Positions 46,213 to 63,999 of a DNA stretch of 64,000 nucleotides are shown here, one piece after another (positions within the stretch are counted from its first letter, which is position 1; every line of letters begins with the position of its first letter). The notes beneath the pieces were generated by a model that was not told the DNA's origin, ran no database searches, and worked only from the letters and a program-made list of their open reading frames with translations. The position numbers were made by a program, and so were the translations under genes. The DNA comes from Antedon mediterranea (Eukaryota; Echinodermata; Crinoidea; Comatulida; Antedonidae): the NCBI RefSeq assembly GCF_964355755.1, contig NC_092672.1, positions 3,348,001 to 3,412,000 of the forward strand, written 5' to 3'.

Positions 46213-48074
46213 CAGGGGTGGCGCCAGGATCTTCCCGACGCGGGGGCTACATTCCCCGACGAGGGGGCTATGCGAGCGAAGCGAGCATCACAAGGCTGGG
46301 GGCCAGGGGTTCGCCCCCGGAAGCAACGAGTTCTAGCGTCATTTGAGGTCATTTTAATCAGATTTAGGGTAGCCATTTTTTCCATTTTTTATAATGCATA
46401 AATAAAATTCTGCGTGCAAAAAACGATGCGCGATGACTGTTTCAATCCATATTTTTCAATTTAAAAAATAAAAGTTCAAAGAAAATTTAGAAAAATAGAG
46501 TTGGAGGTCCTGGAAATTAGACATATTATACTTCAAAACATGAAACAAAATATATAAGTCCCTATCATGGTTGTGATAGACTGAGCTAAGAAATGTTTGA
46601 AAAATAGAGATGTTAGGTTCCGGAAAATGCACTTCTTGTACTTCGAAATATGACCAGCTTTAATGTTGGGGCTGAGCTAAGAAAATGTTTAAAACTAGAG
46701 CTGCAGGTCTTCAAAAAATTGCATTTTATACTTTGGAAACATCAGGCCCAGAGGCTTAAAAAACGCAAGCGTAGACCTTTTTCAGTCGGGGAAATAAGTT
46801 TATTCCTCCCAAGTGTATGCCTGCGTACCATCTGGACTTCCGAGTGGTGAGAAATTCATGACATACAGGACATTGAAAATTTAATAACTTAGCTATAATA
46901 AGATGTTGGCTAAGCGAAAATGGCATGTTTTTTTGTTTAGTAATGGATGAAATATTTATTTTAGGTGCCCCACGGTACAGAAGGTTATTTGTAAATTAAA
47001 AAATTGGTGAACATACGAACAATTAACATAATTCGTTTTGCTGTAGCGTACGTCGACACAGTACACGACGTAACCGTCGGTAAACTTCGCCTGGAAAATA
47101 ACTACAGTACACATTTTGGTCCCTGGATTGGAACATGATATCACGACCCAACGTTGAACGATTCGTACAAAGGGATACCGCCAGACAAGTGCGTACCTAT
47201 AGCTATTGTTTAGTAGTAAGTTAGAATCGCTGGCAATAATGAATGCATATAAAGTGCATAATATCACTCTGACGTACTCTCACGGTCAATGAAACGTCGA
47301 GGTTTTCTAGGCGCTGAAGCTACGAAGTGAACGCGAACGAATTATATTCCCCGACAAAAAGTACCCGAACCGTCGGTAAACTTCGCCTGGAAAATAACTA
47401 CATTACACATTTTGGTCCCTGGATGGAACTTGATATCACGCGTCTCGACCCAACGTTGAACGATTCGTACAAAAGGATACCGCCGACAAGTGCGTACCTA
47501 GCTAATGTTTAGTAGTAAGTTAGATCGCTGGCAATAATGAATGCATATAAATTGCATAATAGCACTCTGACGTACTCTCACGGTCAATGAGACGTCGCGG
47601 TTTTCTAGGCGCTGAAGCTACCAAGTGAACGCGAACGTTTTTTACTGTATATTATATTCCCCGACAAAAAGTACCCGTGTTCCCTTCGGTAACCGTCGGT
47701 AAACTTTGCCTGGAAAATAACTACATTACACATTTTGGTCCCTGGATGGAACATGATATCACGCGTCTCGACCCAACGGTGAACGATTCGTACAAAGGGA
47801 TACCGCCAAACAAGTGCGTACTAGCTATTGTTTAGTAGTTAGATCTCTGGCAATAATGAATGCATAAAAGTGCATAATAGCCCTCTGACGTACTCTCACG
47901 GTCAATGGAACGTCGTGGTTTTCTAGGCGCTGAAGCTATATGAAGTGAACGCGAACGTTTTTTACTGTATGTTATACTCCCCGACAAAAAGTACCCGTGT
48001 TCCCCGACGGGGGGGCTAGGCTCCCCGACGAGGGGGCTAGAGCCCCCGTAGCCCCCCCGCTGGCGCCACCACTG
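46213..48074. mobile_element. hAT-like non-autonomous element with 8-bp target duplication
   Basis: Left end CAGGGGTGGCGCCAG and right end CTGGCGCCACCACTG are inverted, flanked on both sides by ATTATAGT (46205-46212 and 48075-48082). CAGGG termini and 8-bp targets are typical of hAT. The right half holds three tandem copies of a 300-320-bp block (landmark ACCGTCGGTAAACTT at 47072, 47369 and 47692). Sub-terminal CCCCGACG(A/C)GGGGGCTA repeats occur at both ends. No transposase frame; 1862 bp; distinctly richer in GC than the surroundings. Confidence 0.92.
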
Positions 48075-48355
48075 ATTATAGTTAACATATGGTAAATCAG
48101 TTGCTTATACATATATACAAGTTAAGCTTAGTACTTACAAAATAAGAACATAGCAAGAGCTTAAACACAACAAACAAACAAACTGTAGTAACATAGCGAG
48201 AGCCTGAAACACAACAAACAAAAGACCTGCTCTGCTTACGCACGGTCTTATATCACACAGTGTCACCTGTATTCCAATTACAGAATGACTACGCAGCGCC
48301 CTCAATACACAATTCATCCAATTCATCACACTGATAAAAACAAAAATATATATAT

Positions 48356-48700
48356 TTAATAATAATATATATCAATTTGTTTGAAAAATCCAGTAAAGAA
48401 ATTTACTCACATTCTTTAGCTTTCGCCATCTTGACAGAGACTCTAACCTATTCAAGTGTAGAATCAGAGAGCCAATCCAAATCAGAAAGAGGGGGGCTAA
48501 CGCAATCAACCGCGACGAAGGTGCTGTATTTCTTGATCATGTATACACATCATTGCTACGGAAAAGTATGACGTTACCTAGAAATGACAACAGAATTCCA
48601 GGAAGTGATCAAGCCATTAGCCAAGATGGCGAAAGCTAAAGAATGTGAGTAAATTTCTTTACTGGATTTGTCAAACAAATTTATATATATTATTATTATA
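48356..48700. promoter_or_regulatory. Inverted repeat carrying two divergent first-exon-like arms
   Basis: Arms of about 78 bp (48356-48433 and 48623-48700) are inverted copies. Each arm, read outward, has CAAGATGGCG, then AAAGCTAAAGAAT and GTGAGTAAAT. That is an ATG (minus 48429-48427; plus 48627-48629), six codons (MAKAKE) and a donor. The unique 190-bp centre has CCAAT, AGGAAGTG and CG-rich pieces like a housekeeping promoter; CAAGATGGCG also matches a YY1-type site. No downstream exons are recognised on either side. Confidence 0.45.
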
Positions 48701-48959
48701 ATTATCTACAATCCTACACAATGCACTTATTCACAAATGTACATTTAATGTCAATTAATTAAATTAATTAATTAATTAATTGAAAATAAAAAACAAAATG
48801 TAGTTATAATAATGCAGTAAAATAATTTTGACATTGTCCCTTAAAATAAAAATTATAATTCACTTAAAAAAGAAAGCAAAACAACAACAAAAATAAAGCA
48901 GCTGATTTAAATTCTACAGAGGAATTTCAGTTTTTAAAACGGACATGGTTGCAGTGTGT

Positions 48960-50158
48960 CTATGTAGCATAAAGCAAGAAGCCTGTGAATGAGCAGTATC
49001 CATAACTTGTACTATAGTAGTAGTTATAGTCTGTACTATATGGCTGAGTCCATACTTCATCACCTGATATCAGATCAAGAACCACCATTGTGCTTGCTGA
49101 ATTATACCCTGAAGCATCCATCCTTGTGGACACTTCAGTATTCCCATTTTTCTTAATCAATGTTGACATTTTACCAATATTATCTTTCCTTGATGTGACT
49201 TGGAATACATAAACACCTGGAATTGTACAGACAAACTTGCCTTTTTCTTTGTTGTAGTGATTTCCTACATTTGTAATTATTGAGTCATATTTCATTGGGC
49301 TAACGGCATGACGACCTGGGATTGTAGTAAAAATTGCTGTAAAGGCAGATTTCTTCTGACTAGCTTGTTCACCCTTTTCTCCTTTTACACCATTTGCACC
49401 TGGTAACCCAATGATGCCTTGTGTTCCCATTGGTCCTAATTTACCAGGAATCCCATCTAATCCTTTGCTTCCATCATCTCCTTTCATTCCATGTTCTCCT
49501 TTTATTCCTTGTTCTCCTTTCAATCCATGTTTTCCATTCGTTCCTTGTTCACCTTTCACTCCATTCAGTCCTTGTGGCCCTGACACACCTGGATTACCAT
49601 GATTTCCTGGAATGCCAGGAATCCCAGGTGTACAACAGCTATTACAAGCCTCAATATCTGTTTGTGTTGCTGATTTCACAATGTGAATGACAACAAGTTG
49701 TACACCAATTGTGAACAATATGTTTGAAAATCTGAAATCCAATCAAATTACAATCCTTAATTCAGAAACAGATCTTGGATTGTAGCTTTTTTGAGAAACA
49801 AAAATCAATTTGCCCTTTCTCGTGAGATTGAATCCAACGCTCATCGCAATACACTTTACTTAGGTTTGCCTCTCTTAACCCAGTTGTACAAATGGGTAAC
49901 CGGTATTATGGTCAAGACACAATTTTGCACTGATTTATGGAAGTATTATAATACCTGTTTGATCCAAAATTGACCGGGGTTTAAATAATATGTTCAGTGC
50001 AAGAGGAGTCTAGGATGTTATTACTATTAAATACATGACAATAATATGCTAGATGTATTATGATGACAACTATTTTATATTACTAAAACTAGAAGTTTTT
50101 CTAAACTAATCACAACCCTAAGAAATATTTATTATAAATAAACATACCCAGAATGCAT
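48960..50158 (-). CDS. C1q-domain collagen protein D, secreted (2 exons, 260 aa)
   Basis: Exon 1 coding part 50148-50158 (ATGCATTCTGG, donor GTATGT); exon 2 49731-48960. In exon 2 the Met used by paralogs is Ile (ATA), so translation must begin in exon 1. This is the best evidence for the exon-1 start in the whole family. Signal peptide (TIGVQLVVIHIVKSATQ), CNSCC, about 30 Gly-X-Y triplets ending GLPGANGVKGEKGEQ, and a C1q domain (ITNVGNHYNKEKGKFVC, GDEVWTQPYST, ending FTGFLLYAT). TATA element at 50258-50265 (minus strand). Upstream flank shared with genes B and C. Confidence 0.9.
49815..50035 (+). mobile_element. SINE body, copy 2, in the intron of C1q gene D
   Basis: GAGATTGAATCCAACGCTC, CCAGTTGTACAAATGGGTAA, GGTCAAGACACAATTTTGC and CCTGTTTGATCCAAAATTG appear in the same order as 39187-39420. 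Confidence 0.65.
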
Positions 50159-50265
50159 GATAGTTGGTAGAATATCTTGTATTTGTTGTTGATCAGTAAA
50201 ACTAGATGTTTCTCTTTCATCTACTGATGTAAAATGAAACACCTTGTCTTTTTTCTCTATTTATA

Positions 50266-51954
50266 TCAAATCCATTATGTCAAAATGGAAGCAAGTGATT
50301 GACTAGTAAATTATACTGGCGTTTGTAAATCAAAAGAAAGTTTTTTAACAGCTGTTTTCTGATAAATGTCTCTGTTTTTTACATTAAAAATACATAACAT
50401 AATTTATTGGCTTTTTAATTGCAATTTGATTCAAAGATGTTTGTTTAAAAAGATTCTTTTGAACTTTCTCATATAATTTACCTTTTCAAATGACAGGTTT
50501 TAGGTCATCAAATATTACAATTTGCAATAAATCTACTATTGTTTAATAAACAAAGACATTAGAAACAGTGATTACTTTTTTTAATATAGGCCCTGGTGAC
50601 GTCACGACAAGTGTCACATGACCGATCGATTTCTAAACTTCAGAGTTTACCGATTGGCTGAGACTCCCCAGGATTTGTAAATAAAATATGATTATTATTA
50701 TCAACTTAAACAAAAGGCTGTGATACATTTGGTAGAAGTACATGCTATAGCCCTATGAGAAGAGTGGGTTAAAATACATATTTTCATTTTTATAAGTATG
50801 GTATGCCTATCTTAATTGTATACGTGTCCAGGTACCTAGCTCTCCGGAATGTTATTTTGTGATCATATCAATAGTACACAAAAGAACCAGTCATGCTCTG
50901 GTAATAATATAAATACACTAACGTCACAGGAATCATGAATAATTCATATCGGAACTATTTATTTGATCTCAGCAATTGGGTTTGTGTCTACATAGACTTG
51001 GTGGTCTAATGTATCTTTACAAAATATTAAGTGAGCACGCAAAAATTAAAGACAATAAACTCTGCGAATTATTAAATGTATTTCACAATGTAAACACAAT
51101 TAAAATAAGACTACTTTATTGATTACATTTAACTGTGTACAAAGGCAGTTTAAAATGATATGAGCTTAATGGGCCCCAGAGAATGAGCAACCTCAATGCA
51201 ATTACCCAATGTTGGAGGGCTCTTTAGAAGTGCTAAATCAGGGGCCTTCCATCTGCGTTACGCCACTGGTAAAATTCAATTCATTTATTTTCCAGAAGTC
51301 ATATATATTTTCTTAAGCAACAAGAAAAAAAGTAAAATGTAGTACTCTGTATCATCAACATCAGACATTTAAAGAAATAAATTTAAAATAGAATTAAATT
51401 TGGTTGTTAAAATGTCTAAAATATATACAATTGTACAAAATAAAATAATTGAAATTTAAAAATTGTTGATGAATCTGGTTGTGTAAAACATGCTTTTTCT
51501 AGTTTTTTGAAGAAGCCGTTTTACTACAATACAACACCTTAACTACATTACTTCACAGTAAGCCTTGTTTGGCATATTTTTTATTTACATCTAAAAGTAG
51601 ATTAGCCATCATCAGTCTGTGCATAAAGCATCATATATATTATGATAAATGTATACATGAGGGCGTGTGGCACAGTGTGTTAGATGTTGGACACTTGTCA
51701 CATTGCTTGTATCCTTTCTTACATTTGCCTCTCTCCATTTGTACATTTGAGTACCAAGGTAAAGACACAACTTTGCACTGAATACTAGTTGCATTGTAGG
51801 AGTATGTTTCCAGAAATTAAAAAAAACCTGGATAATAATATGTACAGTTTCACAACATTAGGCGCTTTATAAATCCAGAATATTAATTAGACATTTGCTA
51901 CCTCTTTTTAAAATGCAGCTTGTTTCCATTACCATACATCTAAAAGTTATTCTA
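50266..51954. other. Spacer between C1q genes D and E
   Basis: The flank of gene D is followed by AT-rich DNA with one TGACGTCA site (about 50599), then a SINE body copy (51655-51900). No gene seen. Confidence 0.55.
51655..51900 (+). mobile_element. SINE, copy 3
   Basis: A head-like GGGCGTGTGGCACAGTGTG and GATGTTGGACAC, then ATTTGCCTCTCTCCATTTGT, AAGGTAAAGACACAACTTTG and GCGCTTTATAAATCCAG. Same body as 39187 and 49815. Confidence 0.6.
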
Positions 51955-51959
51955 CATAT

Positions 51960-52045
51960 CTAATGTTACTTTCCACTGCATAAAGCAAGAAGCCAAAGAA
52001 TGCGAAATGACATATACTGTACTATTAAAAGTAGTAATATTAAAT
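51960..52045 (-). pseudogene. C1q gene 3'-end fragment
   Basis: GCATAAAGCAAGAAGCCA...ATATACTGTACT repeats the 3' end of gene E about 105 nt downstream of it, with indels and a disrupted frame. A short tandem duplication of the terminal coding sequence. Confidence 0.75.
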
Positions 52046-52076
52046 CTTAAGTTAATACTTTACATACTTTTAAAGG

Positions 52077-52952
52077 TTATTCTGCATAAAGCAAGAAGCC
52101 AGAGAATGAGCAACGACCATATACTGTACTGAAGTAATAGTTAGAGGTTCCCCTATAAGGCTGAGTCCATACTTGATCTCCTGATACTAAATTAAGTACC
52201 ACCATTGTGCTTGCAGAATTATTACCATAAGCCTCCATCTCGATGGATACTTGAGTTGACCCATTTTTCATGAGTCTTGTTGATATTGTCCCTTTATTGG
52301 TTTTCCTTGATGTAACTTGGAATACATAAACACCTGGAATTTTACAGACAAACTTGCCTGTTTCTTTTTTGTAATGACTTCCAACATTTGTAATTATTGT
52401 GTCATACTTTAATGGGCCTTCAGGACGATTTAGCTTGTGTTTAAAAACTACTGTAAAGGCAGATTTTTGCTGATTAGCTGGTTCACCTTTTTTTCCTTGT
52501 ACACCATTGAAACCCCGAGTTCCTTTTTGTCCTCTAATCCCATTTAATCCATTCCTTCCGTTATCTCCTTTTATTCCTCGTTCTCCTTTCATTCCTTGTT
52601 TTCCGTTTGCACCTTGTAGGCCCATGAGCCCTTGATTTCCTTTTTGTCCTTGAATCCCATTTAATCCATTCCTTCCGTTGTCTCCTTTTATTCCTTTTAT
52701 TCCTTGTTCTCCTTTTATTCCTTGTTCTCCTTTTATTCCTTGTTCTCCTTTTATTCCTTGTTTTCCGTTTACACAATTTGCACTTGGTAGTTCATTGAGG
52801 CCTTGGATTCCTTTTATCCTATCTAACCCACTTTTTCCATTATCTCTTTTTATTCCTGGTGGATAAGAGTTATTCTCAATTTCAGAGTTGGTCCGTGCCG
52901 CAGATTTGATGATGTAAATACAAAGAAGTTGTACAGCAATTGTAAAAAACAT
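52077..52952 (-). CDS. C1q-domain collagen-like protein E, divergent (291 aa)
   Basis: Coding part is all in exon 2 (acceptor at 52963, ATG 52952-52950). The signal peptide is recognisable (FFTIAVQLLCIYIIKSAAR), but the CC motif of paralogs is replaced (ENNSYPPG). The first collagen segment has lost several glycines (RDN, RIK, ELP, SAN, CVN in place of G-X-Y). A better segment with GIKGEQG repeats follows, then an intact-looking C1q domain (ITNVGSHYKKETGKFVC, GDQVWTQPY, ending FSGFLLYAE). The paralogous exon 1 lies at about 55772-55830, but there ATGCATTCTGG has become CTGCATCTAA, so the shared start is lost and the exon-2 ATG must serve. The intron is 2.8 kb because of inserted repeats. It may be functional but diverging, or decaying. 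Confidence 0.8.
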   Translation of the reverse strand: MFFTIAVQLLCIYIIKSAARTNSEIENNSYPPGIKRDNGKSGLDRIKGIQGLNELPSANCVNGKQGIKGEQGIKGEQGIKGEQGIKGIKGDNGRNGLNGIQGQKGNQGLMGLQGANGKQGMKGERGIKGDNGRNGLNGIRGQKGTRGFNGVQGKKGEPANQQKSAFTVVFKHKLNRPEGPLKYDTIITNVGSHYKKETGKFVCKIPGVYVFQVTSRKTNKGTISTRLMKNGSTQVSIEMEAYGNNSASTMVVLNLVSGDQVWTQPYRGTSNYYFSTVYGRCSFSGFLLYAE

Positions 52953-53163
52953 ATTTGGAAATCTGAAATGTAATAATTTTAATATTGTATTCTAAAATAA
53001 TTAGAAAAGTAAAGAGATAAGAAATATTGTTGGATAAGGAGTCATCCTCATGTTGATTTTAAATGTCTCCTGGTGGAGTATACAATTTTACTATGTCTCT
53101 ACAGTATTTGTAATGTCAATTCAACCTACTCACAATTTCAAAACTTGTTACACTATGCCTACT

Positions 53164-55625
53164 TAAAGATGTATTGTCCCCCAAAAACATGAAAAACTAG
53201 AAAGCCACCCCGAGAGTGCATACCTCCGCCTACTGTAAAATTCTCCTACATAAGATTTCTCCTGGAAAAAGTATATATTTGTGTGTGTCTTAATGCTGTT
53301 TGTGATTTAGGCTAATTTCATTACACTAGATGGTACGCTCGCTTCGCTCGCGTACCATCTAGGTCGTGCCCAGAGATGGTTCTCGAATACATAATAATTT
53401 CAGCGTTAAAAAACTGGCGATTTAAAATGTACGTACCGCAGGACAATAATACATGTCGTTTACAGGAACGAATAAATAGACACTGTGATTTATGTACTCA
53501 ACTAAAATTAGCACCATGGGAATTACTTCCGAAAGAGAAACTTGTCAATTGTATAAGTCAAATTTAAACAAACTTAATTTGTGTTTTGTATGTAACATTA
53601 GGGTTGAGGGTTGAGGGATGAGGAAGAGGAATGGTGCAAAGAGGAACAATTTTTAAATATATTCTTTATCCATTTAGTAACGAAATATTAAATGTTTTCA
53701 TGTTTTACAAATAATATACCACTAAACACGGTAAAACATTGCGATGTAATACTTTGTTGAAACTATCACCGTCCTAGTCGATTGAAATAGTACAGTACAT
53801 GTAACGATACATCACTACGACGTGTATATGTTTATATAATGTAAAACAATTTGTGAAAACCACCTCTATTCGGGGCAAATTATAAATTCGATTTAATCGT
53901 CAATAAATATTAAATTATCGAACTCAACTTAATTAGTAGGCCTAATGGTTTTCAATTGTTTGTTAGAGCCAATTCATACTTAAGTTGGTTCCTACCCTAC
54001 CCACCAAAGTTGTTCTGCGTTTAGGGCATGTGATGCACCGTAGGCCTATCCTCTACTGGCTTTACAACGCTACTCATGCCAGTGAGGGAATGGTGATGAT
54101 GTGGGTGGTTTAACTGCAATAATAAAGATTTGTACATAATATACGGCGACTGAAAACGCTAGCTCATTATCCGTTAAAAAAAATCTATATCCAACCTCTG
54201 CAGCACAGATTGAAAAAAAAAATGGATCGAATTTTTGTTATGAGTTTATTCTCATTATTTACCTACCATATGTGTTAAACCAAGGGCTCATAAATTTACC
54301 TACTTGTGTTAAACCAAACTCTGGCAGACTGAGAGATTGGGATGTTCCATTCATCGCAAATCAATACATTTGTATAATCGTATATTAAATCTATCAAAAT
54401 AGTATTTTTTAAAGAAAATCGGCCTGTCTTCAACATTATGATGCTGTACTCTAGCTGTTTAACGGGTTTTCAGCTATTAAAAACAATTATCGTAGGAGGA
54501 GATAGGAAAATGCGAAGCCTCCTCGCATTTTTGTGGCGGGTATTTTTCAAGATGGACATCCATTAGACAGTGTATACCACGATCGGAAAACACCCCTATT
54601 TGGGGCAAATCGTTGAACCTAAATTCGTTTTAATCGTCAATATCTAATTATTCTAACTTAATTTAATTAGTAAACAGGGTTACATCAGGTGGTTAAAATC
54701 AGTACCGAAAGTACGAACCAACTTTATATACCATCGAGTAAAAATTATAGAAGTAAGGCGCGATTTACCGAATTTTGCCCTTACGTAAATTTATATATAG
54801 AAGCATGTGTAATGGTTATGTAACAAGCCTTTCAATTAACAATAGCTTCAGTTGACTAACAATAGAACAGCAACGTGAAAATCAAACGAGTGAATTTGAA
54901 AAGAAATAGGTTTTTTTAGCTACTGGCATCAAAAATCGTGCACATTAAATCAAATTATGTTTTAAAATTACAAATCACAAATTATAACTCTTGCCTCTTG
55001 TATAAAAATGAAGTTTTTTGGACTAGAAGTAGTTCTCGAGAAAATACAATTTCAATTTACTTGTTACTTTAAGACTGCTCGCCGGCTTTTGAAAAATTTT
55101 GTCCTATCTTTTAACACTAGCAGGTCTGAAAAGTATACTAAAAAGTGGTCCAGAATTGGGACCATGGTCCCAAATGGTCCCAAATCTTAATGGAATGGTC
55201 CTTGACAACATATCTATCTGTATATTCATTTTGGTAAAGATCTTGTATTTACTTTTTGAGTAATCCTGCTAACAAACAAACAAACAGACAAACAAACAGA
55301 CAGACAAACAAACACATGCGATCGATTACATATATCTCCTTGGCGGAGGTAAATAAAGATTAATAAAATCAAACTTTGAATAGATTATTTTGTAGTTGTA
55401 ATGAAGTTAATACAAAATAAATGGTTAAATTATACGAAAAACTTATTGGCTGGCTGCTAATTTGACTATTCTTTGCTTTAAATTACAGTTTTTTAGGTAA
55501 ATACAATTTGTTTTTGATCAAATTTTTTGGTCAAAGTGGATAACTGTTAGGTGATATTAAAATGGCATATTCAACAAACAATTGTTTAAGAATTATTTTT
55601 TCAGGGAGACAATACATCTTTTTAA
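53164..55625. mobile_element. Nested repeats in the long intron of C1q gene E
   Basis: Outer ends TTAAAGATGTATTGTCCCCC (53164) and GAGACAATACATCTTTTT (about 55605-55622) belong to the family at 4520 and 20787. Inside, ACCTCCGCC (53222) and TTGGCGGAGGT (55339-55350) bracket a second element ending in CAAACAAACAGACA runs and GCGATCGATTACATATATCT. A perfect hairpin GGTACGCTCGC/GCGTACC lies at about 53331-53361. One open stretch (53459-53567) has exon-like composition but no known match. Confidence 0.6.
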
Positions 55626-55771
55626 AAACCTAAAGAAAAATAGGATTTTTGCTAAAATGTTAAAAAGATTAGTTACAAATTCTTCCAAGAAGGTGGACTC
55701 TCTGATGACTGAATAAAGTACTGTAATTGCAATTGTTGTTATGAAATAATTAAAATGAAACAAAAACTTAC

Positions 55772-55849
55772 TTAGATGCAGTAGTTTGTCTTTTCTGTTG
55801 ATCACTGAACGCAAAATGAAACAACTTTTGTAAACATATGGTATTTATC
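55772..55849 (-). promoter_or_regulatory. Relic promoter and first exon of C1q gene E
   Basis: Matches the paralogous leader (GTTGATCACTGA, AATGAAACAAC) and donor (GTAAGT), with GATAAATA at 55842-55849 in place of the TATAAATA of genes A-D. The ATG of exon 1 is CTG here. Confidence 0.7.
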
Positions 55850-56202
55850 TAATATGAATACATCTTTGAAACTTAAAAAAAGTTATTTAAAAAAAAATTG
55901 TTCTTATTATAGTTAATGTTTTCAAAAATATGGTTGTCTACAGTAACAGGTGGTGTAGTTTCACTAAAGGTCATTATCTTGTCTTAGACACACATTATAA
56001 ATGATTTCAGTAAAAGTAAATTAAATTATTATCTTGTTAGGTTAGGGGAAACACATTGATGTGTTTCTCATCAACACTAGCATTTCGGTTCAGGATGTCC
56101 AATCATATATAGTTTTTTGTTTTGTTTTTATACATCTCTACATAAACAAAGTCTTATGACTCTTTGGGAGTGGAGTTATAATTTGTCATTACAAAAAATC
56201 CT

Positions 56203-56285
56203 GCCGCTGACAGGACTTGAACCCAGGACCCTTGGATTAGTAGCATCAAAACCACCACAACTCCACTCCTTTCATAGGCCTTGTC
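56203..56285 (-). mobile_element. tRNA-like SINE head, minus strand
   Basis: The reverse complement has TTGTGGTGGTTTTGATGC (A-box-like), AATCCAAGGGTCC and GGGTTCAAGTCCTG (B box), followed by GCGGCAGGATTTTTTG. Same family as 29763. The rest of 55850-57022 shows no gene. Confidence 0.65.
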
Positions 56286-57022
56286 ATGGCCTACATTTTT
56301 ACATATAGAAATATCAAAATGAGACAAGAATATGTAGTTTTTTATTTTTTACGATTGATCTCCGTATTTCTTTCTTCAAGAAAGGTGGTATATGAACTTT
56401 GGGTTAAATTTCACAGGCAGGCAGCCAACAAGAACCTTGTCACTTATTTCCCATGACTTTATCAAGGATGCATTCATTATAAACTAAAATAACAACTATT
56501 ACCTTCTGAACTATCCTGCAGTAAAGTTTAAACTTTAAGATGACAGATTTTTTTTTAAAACACATTCAATCCATCAAAAACTTATCTATTAAACATACCC
56601 ATATATTTTTGGACGAATAGAAACTCTTATGTACAGGTAATGGCATTTGGTTGACTCCTATTGGCTGGATGAATAAGCCAATAGAGAGAGAGCAAGTGAC
56701 AATACTCAAGTAATGTTCAAACAGATGACCAAGTAAAAGGGTGTGCGTGGATGGCAGTGATAACTTTATGTATTATACAAAAAAAACTATATACAGTAGA
56801 CTGTATATGCGTATATACAAAATTTAACACCTGAGAGAATGTAGTAGTATGTTCTATACAAATTTGTTTGTGGAAGTTTTTATTAAATTAGGGATAGGCC
56901 TACAATATAAGAAAAGAATACTGGTCAGACACATAATAGGACAGAAATTTACTGACATTTCGTTTTTTTCTGTTAAGTTTCAGTGCAATAATAATCTTGT
57001 TTGGGATAAACTTCCACTCATC

Positions 57023-63879
<6,857 letters not shown>

Positions 63880-63898
<19 letters not shown>

Positions 63899-63999
63899 GT
63901 ATGCGTATCTTTACATCATGTACTGTTTAAATTAATGCCGTGTATGATACAATCCAAGGTATGCGTATCTTTACATCATGTACTGTTTAAATTAATGCC
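63880..63999. repeat. 60-bp duplication of the ASL exon 11 end and donor
   Basis: 63880-63939 (GTGTATGATACAATGCAAGG...AATTAATGCC) is repeated at 63940-63999 with one visible change (ATGCAAG to ATCCAAG). The copy includes the last 19 coding bases and the GTATGC donor, so two identical donors stand in tandem. Confidence 0.95.

Noticed and set aside
53376-53567. 63-aa frame in the gene E intron as a gene
   Set aside because: It contains a credible stretch after a possible acceptor but lies inside a repeat. No family is recognised and no partner exon is seen.
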